A DNA stretch of 64,000 nt, from assembly GCA_964019425.1 (NCBI GenBank), contig OZ025789.1:1116001-1180000 (forward strand), given 5' to 3'. The stretch comes from Flectonema sp. DT1601. Lineage: Eukaryota; Euglenozoa; Diplonemea; Diplonemida; Diplonemidae. Positions 23,351 through 33,308 of the stretch are shown in pieces. The stretch's first letter is position 1. Every line of letters begins with the position of its first letter. A program made the position numbers and the translations under genes. Under the pieces are notes generated by a model. It saw only the letters and a list, made by a program, of their open reading frames with translations. It was not told where the DNA came from and did no database searches.

Positions 23351-23958
23351 ATCCACTACGAGGGTAGTGATGGTAATTTAATATCTCAAAAGACCGCACA
23401 GATGAAAAAAAGGAGTCTACAACACACTGACTCGGATAATTGTTTTGGTCAGTAATTTTATTATTCGTTGCGATGTTTTGGCTGTGATGCCAACACGTCT
23501 AAGTCGACACATTAGATCAAAAGAATGGAGAGGCTTACCATCTATTTGTATTATTGTAAAGTGAGAACAACTATCTGAAACAGACTGCTGGTATGCTTCA
23601 GATAGTTATCGTCATCCTCTGATAGAGGGATGCTCATCATCCGAAAATAAAAGGAATTCCATTTAGAGTATTGTTACTACAGCAGTACAGATTCTCTCTT
23701 GTTGTTTCTTTTAAAATACCAGTTGGAAGTAGTCGCCTCTGTAGGTGAACGGATCCATCTGGTGAGACTCTCGGCCAAAAAGTTATCATCATTTTGGTAT
23801 CGCGTCTGCTGTGACGTATTGAAACTTCTTCAAATTGTTTTATTATTATAATTTTTTTCACAAACAGTTTTTTGATGTTTATTAATTACAAGTTGACGAA
23901 TACTAAAAACCTATTTATCTTATCACTTTAATAATAATTAATAAGGTCGCCACACACA
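23351..23958. other. Intergenic, no gene seen
   Basis: A short inverted element (cttcagatagttatcgtcatcctctgat...) near 23595-23640 may be related to the dispersed foldback family, but the match is weak. A T-rich stretch ending in cacaaacag lies about 90 bp upstream of the next start. Confidence 0.45.
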
Positions 23959-25609
23959 ATGGTAAAGGCAGACCGTCGCGCAGTCTCTGGTGGTGGAGTT
24001 GCCCGCCATGATAACTTACAGAGATCTCGTACATTAGCTGTTGAGAGAACAGTTGATACTAGAAAAGAAGAAGGGCGAATGATATTTGAGTATCAACAAA
24101 TGTTGAAAGAGATGGGACTTGAGGAAAGTGCAGCATTCAAAAAGAAGAAGGAAGCCTACCAGCTAAAGTTACAGAAGGAGAAAGACGCTCTCAACCCTCG
24201 CCAAGCAAAGAAACGTAAACAACGTCAACGAGATGAGGCCGAGGAAGTCCTAAAAAAAGAGGAGCAGAATGAAACAACTCCTGGCAGCGATGACGAAGAA
24301 CAAGAAAAAGACGAAGAAGATGACCTCGCTAAAAGTAATCCATACTACAAGGCACAGAAAGAAGTCCTTCGTAAACAGAAAGAAAAGGAAGCTCTTAGAA
24401 AGAAATGGGCACAAGAGGTTTGTTATTCATCACATTAATCACAAGTTACTTTAATAATTCTTTTCTGTTGGTACGAAACTCGTTCCCTTCTTCCCTTCTC
24501 TCTGTTGTTCGAACTTGTTCTCTTCTACTGTTCCTTTGGAGTGATTATAAATTTGTACAAATCCATTTTCCTGAACGTGTTATCGATGATACCAATACAA
24601 ATATCTGAGACTTGCAGATGACCAATCTTCTTGTTTACGAGATCGTTGATTCCCTTCTCAGATTCTCTAAACCGCTTTGCTCGTCCGTCCTGCCTGTTTG
24701 CTGCTAATGATCTGATCAGGGTTTCCTCTGTAGTCTCGATCCAGTTCCACACACAATTTCCTCGTCGCAGTGGCCGACGCTGCTCTGCCCACCGCCGCGT
24801 GCCTCTCACAATTTCGCAGGCACCCAAAGGTAGCTCCGCCTGCACGAGCGCCCGCTCATCCATATCCTCGCCCACGAGACCCCGCAACACGCTTTCTCAA
24901 TATAGCGTCGAAATTCGCCAGACCCGTCGCTGGTCCTTCAGGTACATTAACTTCATCAGGTACAGCATCTTCCAATATGAATGACAGGATCGTAGCTGGG
25001 TCAGCGCTACGTGTCGATCCGGCAACATCGTCAGTGACTCGCTTACTCTCTTCGTCGTACTGCAGCAGGTATTCCCTGCAGTAGCGCCCACTCCCTACCG
25101 GAAGCTACGGCCCAGAAAATTTTATTTTCTGTTCGAAGACCCTTCAGCATTTCATCAATTCTAGCAAATGCTCTCACAAAACGGTTCAACTTCATGATTC
25201 CAGCAGTCTCTAGTGACTCTCTTTTCTCCAGAAGATAATGTCGACTTAAGTCCCTTGAGAATAGTGAAGTTTCCCTCGGATTCTTGGTTCACTTTCTCCA
25301 GGCCCATCCGCAGAGGTACGAATACACACTTCGCCTCCTTCACTTTCAGCCCCAGGCTTGATGCCTTTTGAACCTAATCGATTAGTACGCCCTCGCTAGT
25401 TCGTTCACGCCTCCCATCAACACTCCATCGTCTAGGAACCTAATAACAAAAAACAGGAGGTCACTCGCAAGAAGACTATCGAAAAATCAAATCGTCGCAG
25501 AAAAACGACTCATATCAAACTACAAGAAAAGACTAAGAAAGGACAACCCATCATGGCCAACAAAATGGATTATTTAATGAAGAAAATTAATAAATCGATG
25601 GGGAAGTAA
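23959..25609 (+). CDS. Fyv7/CCDC59-like rRNA-processing protein
   Basis: Exons are 23959-24417 and 25457-25609, phase 0, 203 aa. The protein is highly charged and helical, with KKRKQRQRDEAEE and acidic DDEEQEKDEEDD stretches typical of nucleolar proteins. The second exon ends TKKGQPIMANKMDYLMKKI, matching the conserved C-terminus of the Fyv7/CCDC59(TAP26) family (KGQP then a short helix) needed in early 18S pre-rRNA processing. The 1,039-bp intron is about ten times the local norm. It contains a retroelement remnant in antisense. Splicing across it is supported by frame and by the family motif in exon 2. Confidence 0.7.
24491..24659. repeat. Single satellite unit bounded by 10-bp direct repeats
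   Basis: Matches the 159-bp satellite monomer nearly base for base. The 10-mer ttcccttctc occurs at 24491-24500 and again at 24650-24659, exactly 159 bp apart. Beyond the second 10-mer the sequence continues into the retroelement remnant instead of another satellite unit. Confidence 0.9.
24491..25443 (-). mobile_element. Broken retroelement remnant with reverse-transcriptase motif (LINE-like)
   Basis: Reading on the minus strand within the intron, the segment shows the RT active-site motif FLDDGVLMG (near 25400-25435). It is followed by LGLKVKEAKC, which matches the usual LGL-N-xx-K-C step after the catalytic YxDD of non-LTR-type reverse transcriptases. Downstream material is RT C-terminal-like. 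It is clearly broken, with several interruptions, and only a part of an element. The copy is internal to a host intron. The 3' (low-coordinate) end corresponds to one unit of the 159-bp satellite found at 41441-46787. Confidence 0.6.
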
Positions 25610-25891
25610 AAAATCGAGTATTTTATTAAACACCTCTTGTTCTTGATAATTATGTATTTATGTTGTCCGTCTGTTTCTTGCCTTATTTATTACGCTATCA
25701 TCAGGTTGACTGAAAACAGTTAAGAGTTTTTATGTTATATTGTGTAGTACCTTTTATTTATTAACAGGAACATTAATATAAATGCCTTTCCCATCTTTTT
25801 TTTTTATTGTTATGGAAAAATATAATTATTAAGTAGTTTATTTGTTTTTTTTTAAAAAAAAGGAAGAAAATAAAAATAAAAAAAAATAACA

Positions 25892-27256
25892 ATGAATCGC
25901 TTTTCGTTGTTGATGGCTGCGTTAATTCAGATTGCTGTCGGGTTCACATGTCCGATGACGTGTTTAGATATAGGAGACTCCAACGCCTGTGGATTTGGAA
26001 CGGTAAAGAGTTGCCAGGAAAGTTTAGATGGCTTTGTCGTCGTCGATTGTGAATATCCTTGTTCCAAAGTAACTCTTAACGACTCTGGTTGTCATCGAGA
26101 ATTCACTTGTGGATGGTGGGCAAGAATGTGGGACACTTTAATAAATGTCTTCACATTATTATTTAAATACACTGAACAACAGAATAGCGCATCGCAATAT
26201 GTTGTTGGATTCCTGACCATCGTACTCGGTGGCTGGATGTGCTTTTTTGGAGCGGTTCACAAGAGAGCAAGTATTGTATTCATAGGGTTCTCAGTTGGTT
26301 CCCTAGTCGGCTTTGCCTTTGGCGAGACGTACGGGTTTGATGGCGACAGTCCTTTTCACTTAGCGATGTTTACTGTTGTTTTTGGTATCATATTCTGTGG
26401 TGGATTCTCTGCTGAAAACGCTCTGGCGTACTTCACTATGGGAGGTTTAGTCCCAAGTATAGTTGTTTGGTTCTTAGTTGATTTAGCGCCTCGTTCTGAA
26501 ATACGGTTAGTGATAATATCTGTCTTGTGTTGTATCGTGTTTATCTCGTGTGGATTTTATGCTCTTCGTAAAAGGAGAATAACGATGTCGTTGTTTACTT
26601 GTTTCTTTGGATCGATACTTATGACGAATGGAATAGTTTATTTCGTATCTCAAAAGAATCTTCGAAGTTGTTGGTCAGGTACTGTGGTGTCAGCTGCTGC
26701 AGGAGGTCTAATGCTGCCACTTCTATTTATTTGTGGTTTGTTTGCTCAAAAATCAAATTTTGAACTAATCGGAACCAGCGACGAAGATCTTCAACGAATG
26801 CAACAAGGACTGAATACTCAACAGCAACAACAACAACAACAACAAGACAACGAGAACCCTATAGAAGCTGGTGTTGAGATCGATAATTCGTCGAATTATC
26901 CAAAGCAGGAGTGGACTCAGAGGGTAAAATCATTTTTACATCAACTCCTATTGGGGAAACCTCTCCCACCAGATGAAAGCGACACTGCGTTACAAAGCGC
27001 TATTAGAGACCATCTTCGTGCAAATCCGGAGTTCGCAGCCGAAGTTGAAGCTGCTCAACCAGAACCACGTTCTCCAAAACTGTTTACACGGCTGACTTCA
27101 TTCTTCAGCAGCAAGCGAAGTGGCAGTCCGAATGAGAAGAATATTAACACCACGTTGCAGTCTCCGAATTCTGACAGCAGTCACACTCAGTCTCATGATG
27201 ATCAAATATCTGAGTGTTTGACAACAAATTCTATCGAAGTCCAACTGGCTGAGTAA
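25892..27256 (+). CDS. TMEM198/DUF4203-like multi-span membrane protein with Cys-rich ectodomain, paralogue 1
   Basis: 454 aa. It has a signal peptide (to about residue 18) and then a ~60-residue Cys-rich ectodomain starting FTCPMTCL and ending with C-G-W-W-x-R-M-W. About seven membrane spans follow from residue ~103, including G-W-M-C-F-F-G-A...F-I-G-F-S-V-G-S-L-V-G-F. This Gly-rich pattern resembles the TMEM198/DUF4203 domain; that link is by eye. A long cytoplasmic tail with a poly-Gln stretch and Pro/Ser-rich sequence occurs only in this copy. The paralogue lies directly downstream. The cellular role is unknown. Confidence 0.75.
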   Translation: MNRFSLLMAALIQIAVGFTCPMTCLDIGDSNACGFGTVKSCQESLDGFVVVDCEYPCSKVTLNDSGCHREFTCGWWARMWDTLINVFTLLFKYTEQQNSASQYVVGFLTIVLGGWMCFFGAVHKRASIVFIGFSVGSLVGFAFGETYGFDGDSPFHLAMFTVVFGIIFCGGFSAENALAYFTMGGLVPSIVVWFLVDLAPRSEIRLVIISVLCCIVFISCGFYALRKRRITMSLFTCFFGSILMTNGIVYFVSQKNLRSCWSGTVVSAAAGGLMLPLLFICGLFAQKSNFELIGTSDEDLQRMQQGLNTQQQQQQQQQDNENPIEAGVEIDNSSNYPKQEWTQRVKSFLHQLLLGKPLPPDESDTALQSAIRDHLRANPEFAAEVEAAQPEPRSPKLFTRLTSFFSSKRSGSPNEKNINTTLQSPNSDSSHTQSHDDQISECLTTNSIEVQLAE

Positions 27257-28316
27257 TTAAATTAATGCCTTGAGTGCCCTCAAAAAAACGACTTTCAAAA
27301 AAAAAAAAAAGAAAAGTCTTGGCACATTCTGGACTACCGAAAACGGAATTCTATTTATGTTGTTAAAGGTTGTTCAACCTGTTGTTCGATACGAATTTGT
27401 TGTTGTTGTTGTTTTTTATTATTATTATAACTACGACTCGCATATACACAATGTCCCTCCTGACAGGTTACTCGTACTTGTTGAGTTTTCTTTTTTTATA
27501 AATTGATTCTTACTCTATTGCCATGTTTACGGTTCGTTTGTTTGGTAAGTTCAACACCCTATTTATTATATTTTCCTTTCCTCCTCCTGCTGACTGTACA
27601 CGTCCAGTATTTTTTATTACTTAACGAGAGCTGCCTTAGTTGGACAGCTTTTTCTTCTCCTCATGATTTATTTTGAAAGAGTTTTTCTGAGCAGCAGTGA
27701 TGGAAAAAAAAAAAAAAAAAAACTTCAGATATTTCGCTGAAGGCAGCTCATAACCCAGAGACTGCAAAGCGGAAGAACTGGAAAGAATATTTCACTCAAA
27801 GAGATTTCATACCTGAGGTAAACTAAGAAGATCCCACCACCTGGGGCCTTGGTGTCCGCACGTTGAGAAGTTGTATCTACCCAGGTGTATCACACTAGAG
27901 AAAATAAATCATGACCATAAGAAATAACGGCTTTCAATCTGAATAGTTTCTTCTCCGTGAAAAATTGAGCGGCGCATATAAGCCTCCTTCAACCTTCTTG
28001 TTGGTAAAAGCCACACTTTCTTCTTTTTAGACTATTTCTTTTGAAGGAGAAAATCCAAAAAAAACAATATAAACACAAAAAGAACTAATATTCTGCTTCG
28101 AACATATCGCTATCCGTGTTTTCTTTTTTTCCCCCCCCCTTCTTTTTTTTTGTGTCTGTGTGGACCCACGAAATCTTTTTTGTCCCAGCGTAACTTATGT
28201 TTTTATTAGTTTTTACTAATTCTAAGTGTTGTTGCAAACGCCTTACGATAGTTTGACTTTTTTAATTCATTTTTTTTTCCAGAATTAATTATTTACACAA
28301 AAAAAAAAAAAAGAAT
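27257..28316. other. Intergenic, about 1.06 kb
   Basis: No gene supported on either strand. It holds an A19 run near 27704-27722, a copy of the dispersed foldback repeat (27897-27957, minus) and a leader-like tttttttttccag shortly before the next start. Confidence 0.6.
27897..27957 (-). repeat. Dispersed foldback repeat copy
   Basis: The minus strand matches the plus strand at about 58095-58155 (ggagaagaaactattcagat, then agccgttattt, then tcatg). Identity over about 60 bp is roughly 80% by eye. It carries the inverted-repeat core ATCTGAATAGTT at 27937-27948. Confidence 0.6.
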
Positions 28317-29282
28317 ATGCGAATTTCAACCCTCCTACTTATATTCATCGCAATGATGTTTGAGAACGCTGTCGGATTTACGTGTCCGATGACGTGTTTG
28401 AGTGCGACAGATTCAGATTGTGGTTTTGGAGAATTAAAAAGCTGCTCAGAAACAGAAGACGGACAAGTCCAACTGTATTGTAAGAATCCTTGCACTGTGA
28501 TATCCCTTAAGGTATCTGGTTGTAGTAGAGAATACACATGTGGATGGTGGGAGAGAATGTGGAATTGTTTAATTAATGTTCTCCCTCTCTTAATAAGAGC
28601 AGTTGGCAGGGCTGATTCAACATATCAATATATCGTAAGTGGGATACTGATTCTAGTTGGGTTTTGGCTTTGCTACAGAGGAGTCAAAGACGATGATGCT
28701 ATAGCTTTCTTCATTGGGTTCTTAATGGGTGCCCTCTTGGGATTTGCTGTTGGAGAGTCGTACGGGTTTGATAGCTCAACTTCTCTTCTTTATCTTATTC
28801 CGTTTTGTATGTCTGGTGGGATTATCTTCTCAGTTTTATTCACAATTCGTGAAAACGTTGTTTGTTATTTCTTTATGGGTGGAGCTCTTCCTGCTACAGC
28901 TATGTGGTTCGTTCTTCATATGTTTGTTAAGGACCACTCGGCTCTTTTAATTTCCCTAGCTTGTGGATGTCCTGTGACATTCTTAATATTTGGTTATTTG
29001 TTTCTTAGTCGTAGGAGGTTAGCGATGGGTATCTTTACATCACTACTTGGGGCGGCAATGATTGTTAACGGAGGAGTGTACCTCGCATTTAAAGATAACC
29101 TTCGTAACTGTTGGACCGATACAACAGGTTCGATGTTGTTTGCGAGTTTACTGCTACCGCTTGCGTTTCTTGGCGGACTATTCTCTCAAAGATCGCTGCT
29201 GCAACCTGAGCGGTCTAACGAAAAAGATGTCCGCCTTCTGGTCAACAGCGATGGACCTTACCTTACAGAGGTGGTGCACTAA
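28317..29282 (+). CDS. TMEM198/DUF4203-like multi-span membrane protein, paralogue 2
   Basis: 321 aa. Same order as paralogue 1: signal peptide, Cys-rich ectodomain (FTCPMTCL...CGWWERMW) and about seven membrane spans with the shared VGE-S/T-YGFD element. It lacks the long Gln/Pro-rich tail. Divergence between the two copies is extensive, so this tandem duplication is old, unlike the Argonaute pair. The conserved cysteines of the ectodomain align one to one. It is perhaps a receptor-like or scaffold membrane protein; no ligand or partner can be inferred. Confidence 0.75.
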   Translation: MRISTLLLIFIAMMFENAVGFTCPMTCLSATDSDCGFGELKSCSETEDGQVQLYCKNPCTVISLKVSGCSREYTCGWWERMWNCLINVLPLLIRAVGRADSTYQYIVSGILILVGFWLCYRGVKDDDAIAFFIGFLMGALLGFAVGESYGFDSSTSLLYLIPFCMSGGIIFSVLFTIRENVVCYFFMGGALPATAMWFVLHMFVKDHSALLISLACGCPVTFLIFGYLFLSRRRLAMGIFTSLLGAAMIVNGGVYLAFKDNLRNCWTDTTGSMLFASLLLPLAFLGGLFSQRSLLQPERSNEKDVRLLVNSDGPYLTEVVH

Positions 29283-29808
29283 TTTGAGAAATAATCTCAT
29301 TGTCTTATAGAGAGAAAGTGAATCCTTTATTTAAGTTGAGGGATGCGTAGAACAGGCGGGTTAACTACCTTTCTGTCGTTTTCTTTATGTTTTTTATTTT
29401 TATTATTTTTTTTATGAATTGAAAAAAACAATTCGAACAACAATGCGAAAAAAAAAAAACGAAAAAAAAAAAACAGAATTTTTTTGTTTTCGTTATCGGT
29501 CGTGTGGAATTATTAATTCGCCTCAATTACTATTACCTTACTTTGTTTCTACTATCATTAAAAAAAAAAGAAAAAATTCTTTTTTGCTCAGCCTTCAAAA
29601 GCTTGTTAGCAAATCTTTTTTTAGATGCGGATGAGAATACTTCCGCTCTCTTTTAAATGGAAAACAATAAATAGCCGCTTCTATGCCTTTGACAAACTGT
29701 TCTAATAGGGACCTTTTTACTGTTGTAGTCAGCTGTGATTAGACCTGACTTTGTGGTATTCATCATGTTATTTCCTTAAAACTGACTGCAGTAATAACAA
29801 CAACAACG
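29283..29808. other. Intergenic, A/T homopolymer-rich
   Basis: No gene. Multiple A runs lie between 29440 and 29480. The segment ends with ctgactgcag before the next start. Confidence 0.6.
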
Positions 29809-32800
29809 ATGTCTGATATTAAATCACAGATGGCTATCGACATGGGGAAGTCCCCTGAGAGCGGATTCGATGTGATAATTGTCTGCTGCAGTGGAGTGAT
29901 TGAAGCCGGCTACTGGCAACAACGACTAGAACAGAGCAAGGGAACTATCCTTACTAAGGACACAAAGGTGTTCAGCGTAGACGAAGACTGGAATGGAGGT
30001 GCGGGCAATGGTCTTGGAACTCTTTACGCCTACCACAAGGCTGTGAAGGTAGCGGCTGAAAAGGGCTTAAATCTCCCACAAGAGATTGAAAATAAAAATG
30101 TAAGCGTAGCAATCTACCACACAGCAGGAAAGGGAACCCGACTTGCACCACTTCCAGGTGCTGAAAATAACAACAAGCCAGGTGTCAAGCTTCCAAGTAC
30201 CGTTGCACTTTGCAGTGGTAGCACAGTCCCAATGACCATCTTGGAGGCTGTCATTAAGCAAACATCAGTATATGCTCCAAGCAGAAAGGGAAGGCTTTCT
30301 GTTTTTTGGGGTGACCAAATCTTCATCCCGTCTGTGTCTCCAACCTACAACGCCATCGCGCACATTGACCTGCTGTCGCAGATGTTAAAGGAAATGCCAA
30401 CTGCTGACACTTGGAAAGAGAAGGATCTTCAGTCATACGGTCTAGCTGTCCAGTTTGAGTCTGGAGAAGGCGCTCAGATCGACAAAGTCGATCACAGCAC
30501 TGCCGTTAGAATGTTAGAGGGTCTGGGTAAAATCCAATCGGTTGGACCGTCACTCGGGTCATTCTCAGTCTCATCACCAATGCTTGTCTGCTTGTTAAAT
30601 GAATTCAAGGCTGAACTCGACAAACGTGAAGGACAGCTGGATACCGATCCACATTTCTGGATGCCTCTGACACTTCCAAAACCTGCATACATTGAATTGA
30701 TGTCAAAGAAGGGATGTAGTGATGAAGAAAGTTCTGTTCGTTGGGAACGCATGAGACAAATGCTTAAGAACAATGAATCCATCTTGGGACTTGAAAAAGA
30801 TGGAAACAAACTGTTTGGACCTGTTAACTGTGGAGAAGACGCCTACTGGTGGGACTACGGCCAGCTTGGGTTCTACAATGATAACAACATGAGACTCGTT
30901 AAGGATGGTGTTGAAAATGATGCTTACAGAGCGTTCTTTGGCGTCACAAAGGGAGAACCAAAGGACTCGTTGATGGGATCTGAGTGTAAAATCGATTCTC
31001 AATCTACGATTGCATCCTCCACTCTCGTCCGCGGTTCGGTCGAACAATCTGCTTTGTGCAATGTCACTGCGGCAGACATCGAAGCAAACGGCTGTATTCT
31101 TGTCAACGTTACTGCCAAGAAGATCCGCGCTTCCCCTGGCACCATCGCCTACAACATTGTAGACGAAAGTGACGAAGGTTTAATTCTGTCTGACGGAAAG
31201 GTATGTAGTTGTTTTTGACAACGTACTTGTAGCTGTTTACCGCATCTCATTTCATGATGATAAAACACATGCATTCAATACATGAATAAGCCGCATACTT
31301 TTGAATTGTCACATGTGAACACTCTACAACCTGATTGACGTAATCCACCCTGCGGTTAAAATATGATATCCATCCTCTCTCTCTCTCATTTGAGAAGTGT
31401 ATCAATCATCCCCCGCAGTCATTTCTGATTACTGCGGGGATCCTCAATTACACGAGACTTCGTCTATTAGTATTAAATCTGACTGCAGTCTTTGCAATTC
31501 AGATTAGTGAAGTAGTCGAAAATAATCCTCTCTCTCTCATTCGGGAAGTGTATCAATCATCCCCCGCAGTCACTTCTGATTACTGCGGGGATCCTCAATT
31601 ACACGAGACAGCTAACCATCAACTCCACAGCTCTCCTTGTGATAAAACAGCCTTCTCCTTGCTGTGCTGCTGTTCGAGTTACTGCTGTTGGATCAGAAAA
31701 TCCTGTTTCTGTTGTAAGTCTGCTTTATACTGCAGCAGTTCTTGCTAATTTTGTTTCATCTTTGTCTCATCCCAGCCAAACGTAAACCATCTATATACAT
31801 TTAATCAGATGTCATCTCTGCCCTGACAGGCAATCCTTTTTCGCCACTACAGCTGTTGGACTTTCTTCTCTAATCCTCCCCAACTGGAGCGGTGTTAACT
31901 CTGGAGATGAAGAGTTCGGAGTGATTAAGGCGAAAAAGTCGGAATCCAGTCGCAAAATGAACAAAGATAATCTCCAGTTCTCATCCCTTGGCTCTCCCTG
32001 CGCTAGCATCGCAAGGGGTGACGCTAAAGGTGTTGATTCTCTTTTTCCAAGAGTTCACGTTTTTCCTGTTCCGTTTCTACGTTAAAGACAGATGGGGGTG
32101 TGGATAGATTTAAAGGGAGTGGGTTGTGAGATACATTCTCGGCGGTCCGTTGTTTGGAAGCTTTGTTCTCAATAGATAATCCGTTCAGTAGCTGCTTGTC
32201 TTTCTCAAGGGAGGCTGACATCGCATTAACGTAGAATAGAAATAGTACATAAAACATTCGTTCTTTCATTTGTTCTAGTTTTCTAGGATTTGGCATTTCA
32301 AGGAAAGTTTCAGCCTTAATCTTCCTTCTTTTTCTTTGTACAAGGGGGTTTGAGAACCAATGTCAGATTGACTTCTTATCACCATAGACACTAAACACCC
32401 GGGGGGTACAGAACAAACTTTCCCCTGTTGCCCGATTTCGAAAAGGTGGGAAGTAACGGACTGATAAAATTATGTTAAGGTGTTAACTACATTAAATCAA
32501 GACAAACGATTATCTCAGATACTCTAAACATCAATATTCTCACTTTTCTTGGGAATAATATAACACATGCATTCGATGCATCTTTTGAATTACAACCTTA
32601 CATCTTTGTTGTGAAATAAAAAAAATCCACACATCAAAAACAGGTAATCACAACTGTCTTCTCAGAATCTGGAAAGCAGACCAGAATGACTGCCAACCTT
32701 CCTGTCACTGAGAAGGATGCCTGGACCAGAGTGCTTCCTGGTAATGAACATTCATATGAAGAAATCCACAAAACAAACAAGGGTGTTGACCCAATTAAAT

Positions 32801-32868
32801 GTGAAACAGCGCAGAGAGAGGCACACAGCACCCTAGCATCCAAGGTAAAGGAGGGAGCAAAATTGTAA
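29809..32868 (+). CDS. Sugar-phosphate nucleotidylyltransferase-like protein, 538 aa
   Basis: Exons are 29809-31200 and 32644-32868, phase 0. The N-terminal region has FDVIIVCCS and G-A-G-N-G-L-G-T-L-Y-A. The nucleotidyltransferase signature HTAGKGTRLAPLPGAENNNKPG at about residues 104-125 (G-x-G-T-R-L...K-P) follows. The C-terminal part of exon 1 looks like a left-handed beta-helix (repeats such as S-xx-x-S-T-L-V-R-G-S). The order resembles the pyrophosphorylase part of fucokinase/GDP-fucose pyrophosphorylase-type enzymes, which make NDP-sugars from sugar-1-phosphates. The exact sugar cannot be told. The 1,443-bp intron is unusually long and structured. Frame across it is continuous and exon 2 continues a plausible helical tail. 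Confidence 0.65.
31372..31609. repeat. Two ~86-bp direct repeats each with a 9-bp hairpin
   Basis: Copies at about 31372-31458 and 31524-31609, differing at a few bases. Each contains ccccgcagt...actgcgggg, a 9-bp inverted repeat with an 11-base loop (31411-31439 and 31562-31590). They lie in the long intron of the nucleotidylyltransferase gene. Confidence 0.85.
32024..32296 (-). CDS. Possible nested antisense ORF with signal peptide, 90 aa
   Basis: An ATG-initiated frame inside the intron of the nucleotidylyltransferase gene, on the opposite strand. From its second or third ATG (MKERMFYVLFLFYVNAMSAS) it would have a signal peptide, then a polar charged stretch. No homologue is recognised. 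It may be chance or part of the inserted segment. It is the only candidate protein gene on the minus strand of the window. Confidence 0.2.
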   Translation of the reverse strand: MPNPRKLEQMKERMFYVLFLFYVNAMSASLEKDKQLLNGLSIENKASKQRTAENVSHNPLPLNLSTPPSVFNVETEQEKRELLEKENQHL

Positions 32869-33308
32869 AATTTATACCAACGAAACACAGCTGTTCTAAC
32901 GATTTATTGTGGAATATTTGAGTGTGGGATTGTTAACTCAGACTTGCAACACCGTTTTCTTCTTGCTGAAAGAAGGAAGGGTTGGCAGTGAGTTACTTGT
33001 CAATTTGACCATGTACCGCTTGGATTCGGTGCCTTTACCCTTTCATTGTCCACACAAAACAAATTCGGAGAGAAAATCTCAGTTTCGCTCACATTGCTCA
33101 TCGGATAAGATCCGTTGAAACATTGAAAAAAAAGAAAAAAAGCTAAGAATGGAATTTCAACTGACAGAACACAAAGCCTTATGAGAAGACAAATCGTAAA
33201 ACAAGTAACCACCATGAGCATTTTTAAGCTGTAAAAAACTCATACTTGAAAAGAATTGATAACAAGTACAGTACTAATTTTTACTTAACTACCAGGAGGG
33301 GGTCCAAA
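32869..33308. other. Intergenic, no gene seen
   Basis: About 440 bp without a supported frame. It ends with tttttacttaactaccag, a probable leader acceptor just before the Rpn5 start codon. Confidence 0.6.

Larger units (their letters stand above)
31265..32591. repeat. Imperfect direct repeats framing intron insert
   Basis: The 12-mer acacatgcattc at 31265-31276 recurs at 32563-32574. The 10-mer cttttgaatt at 31299-31308 recurs at 32582-32591. These pairs bracket about 1.3 kb inside the long intron, suggesting that most of the intron is an insertion or that a segment was duplicated at its ends. Confidence 0.5.
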
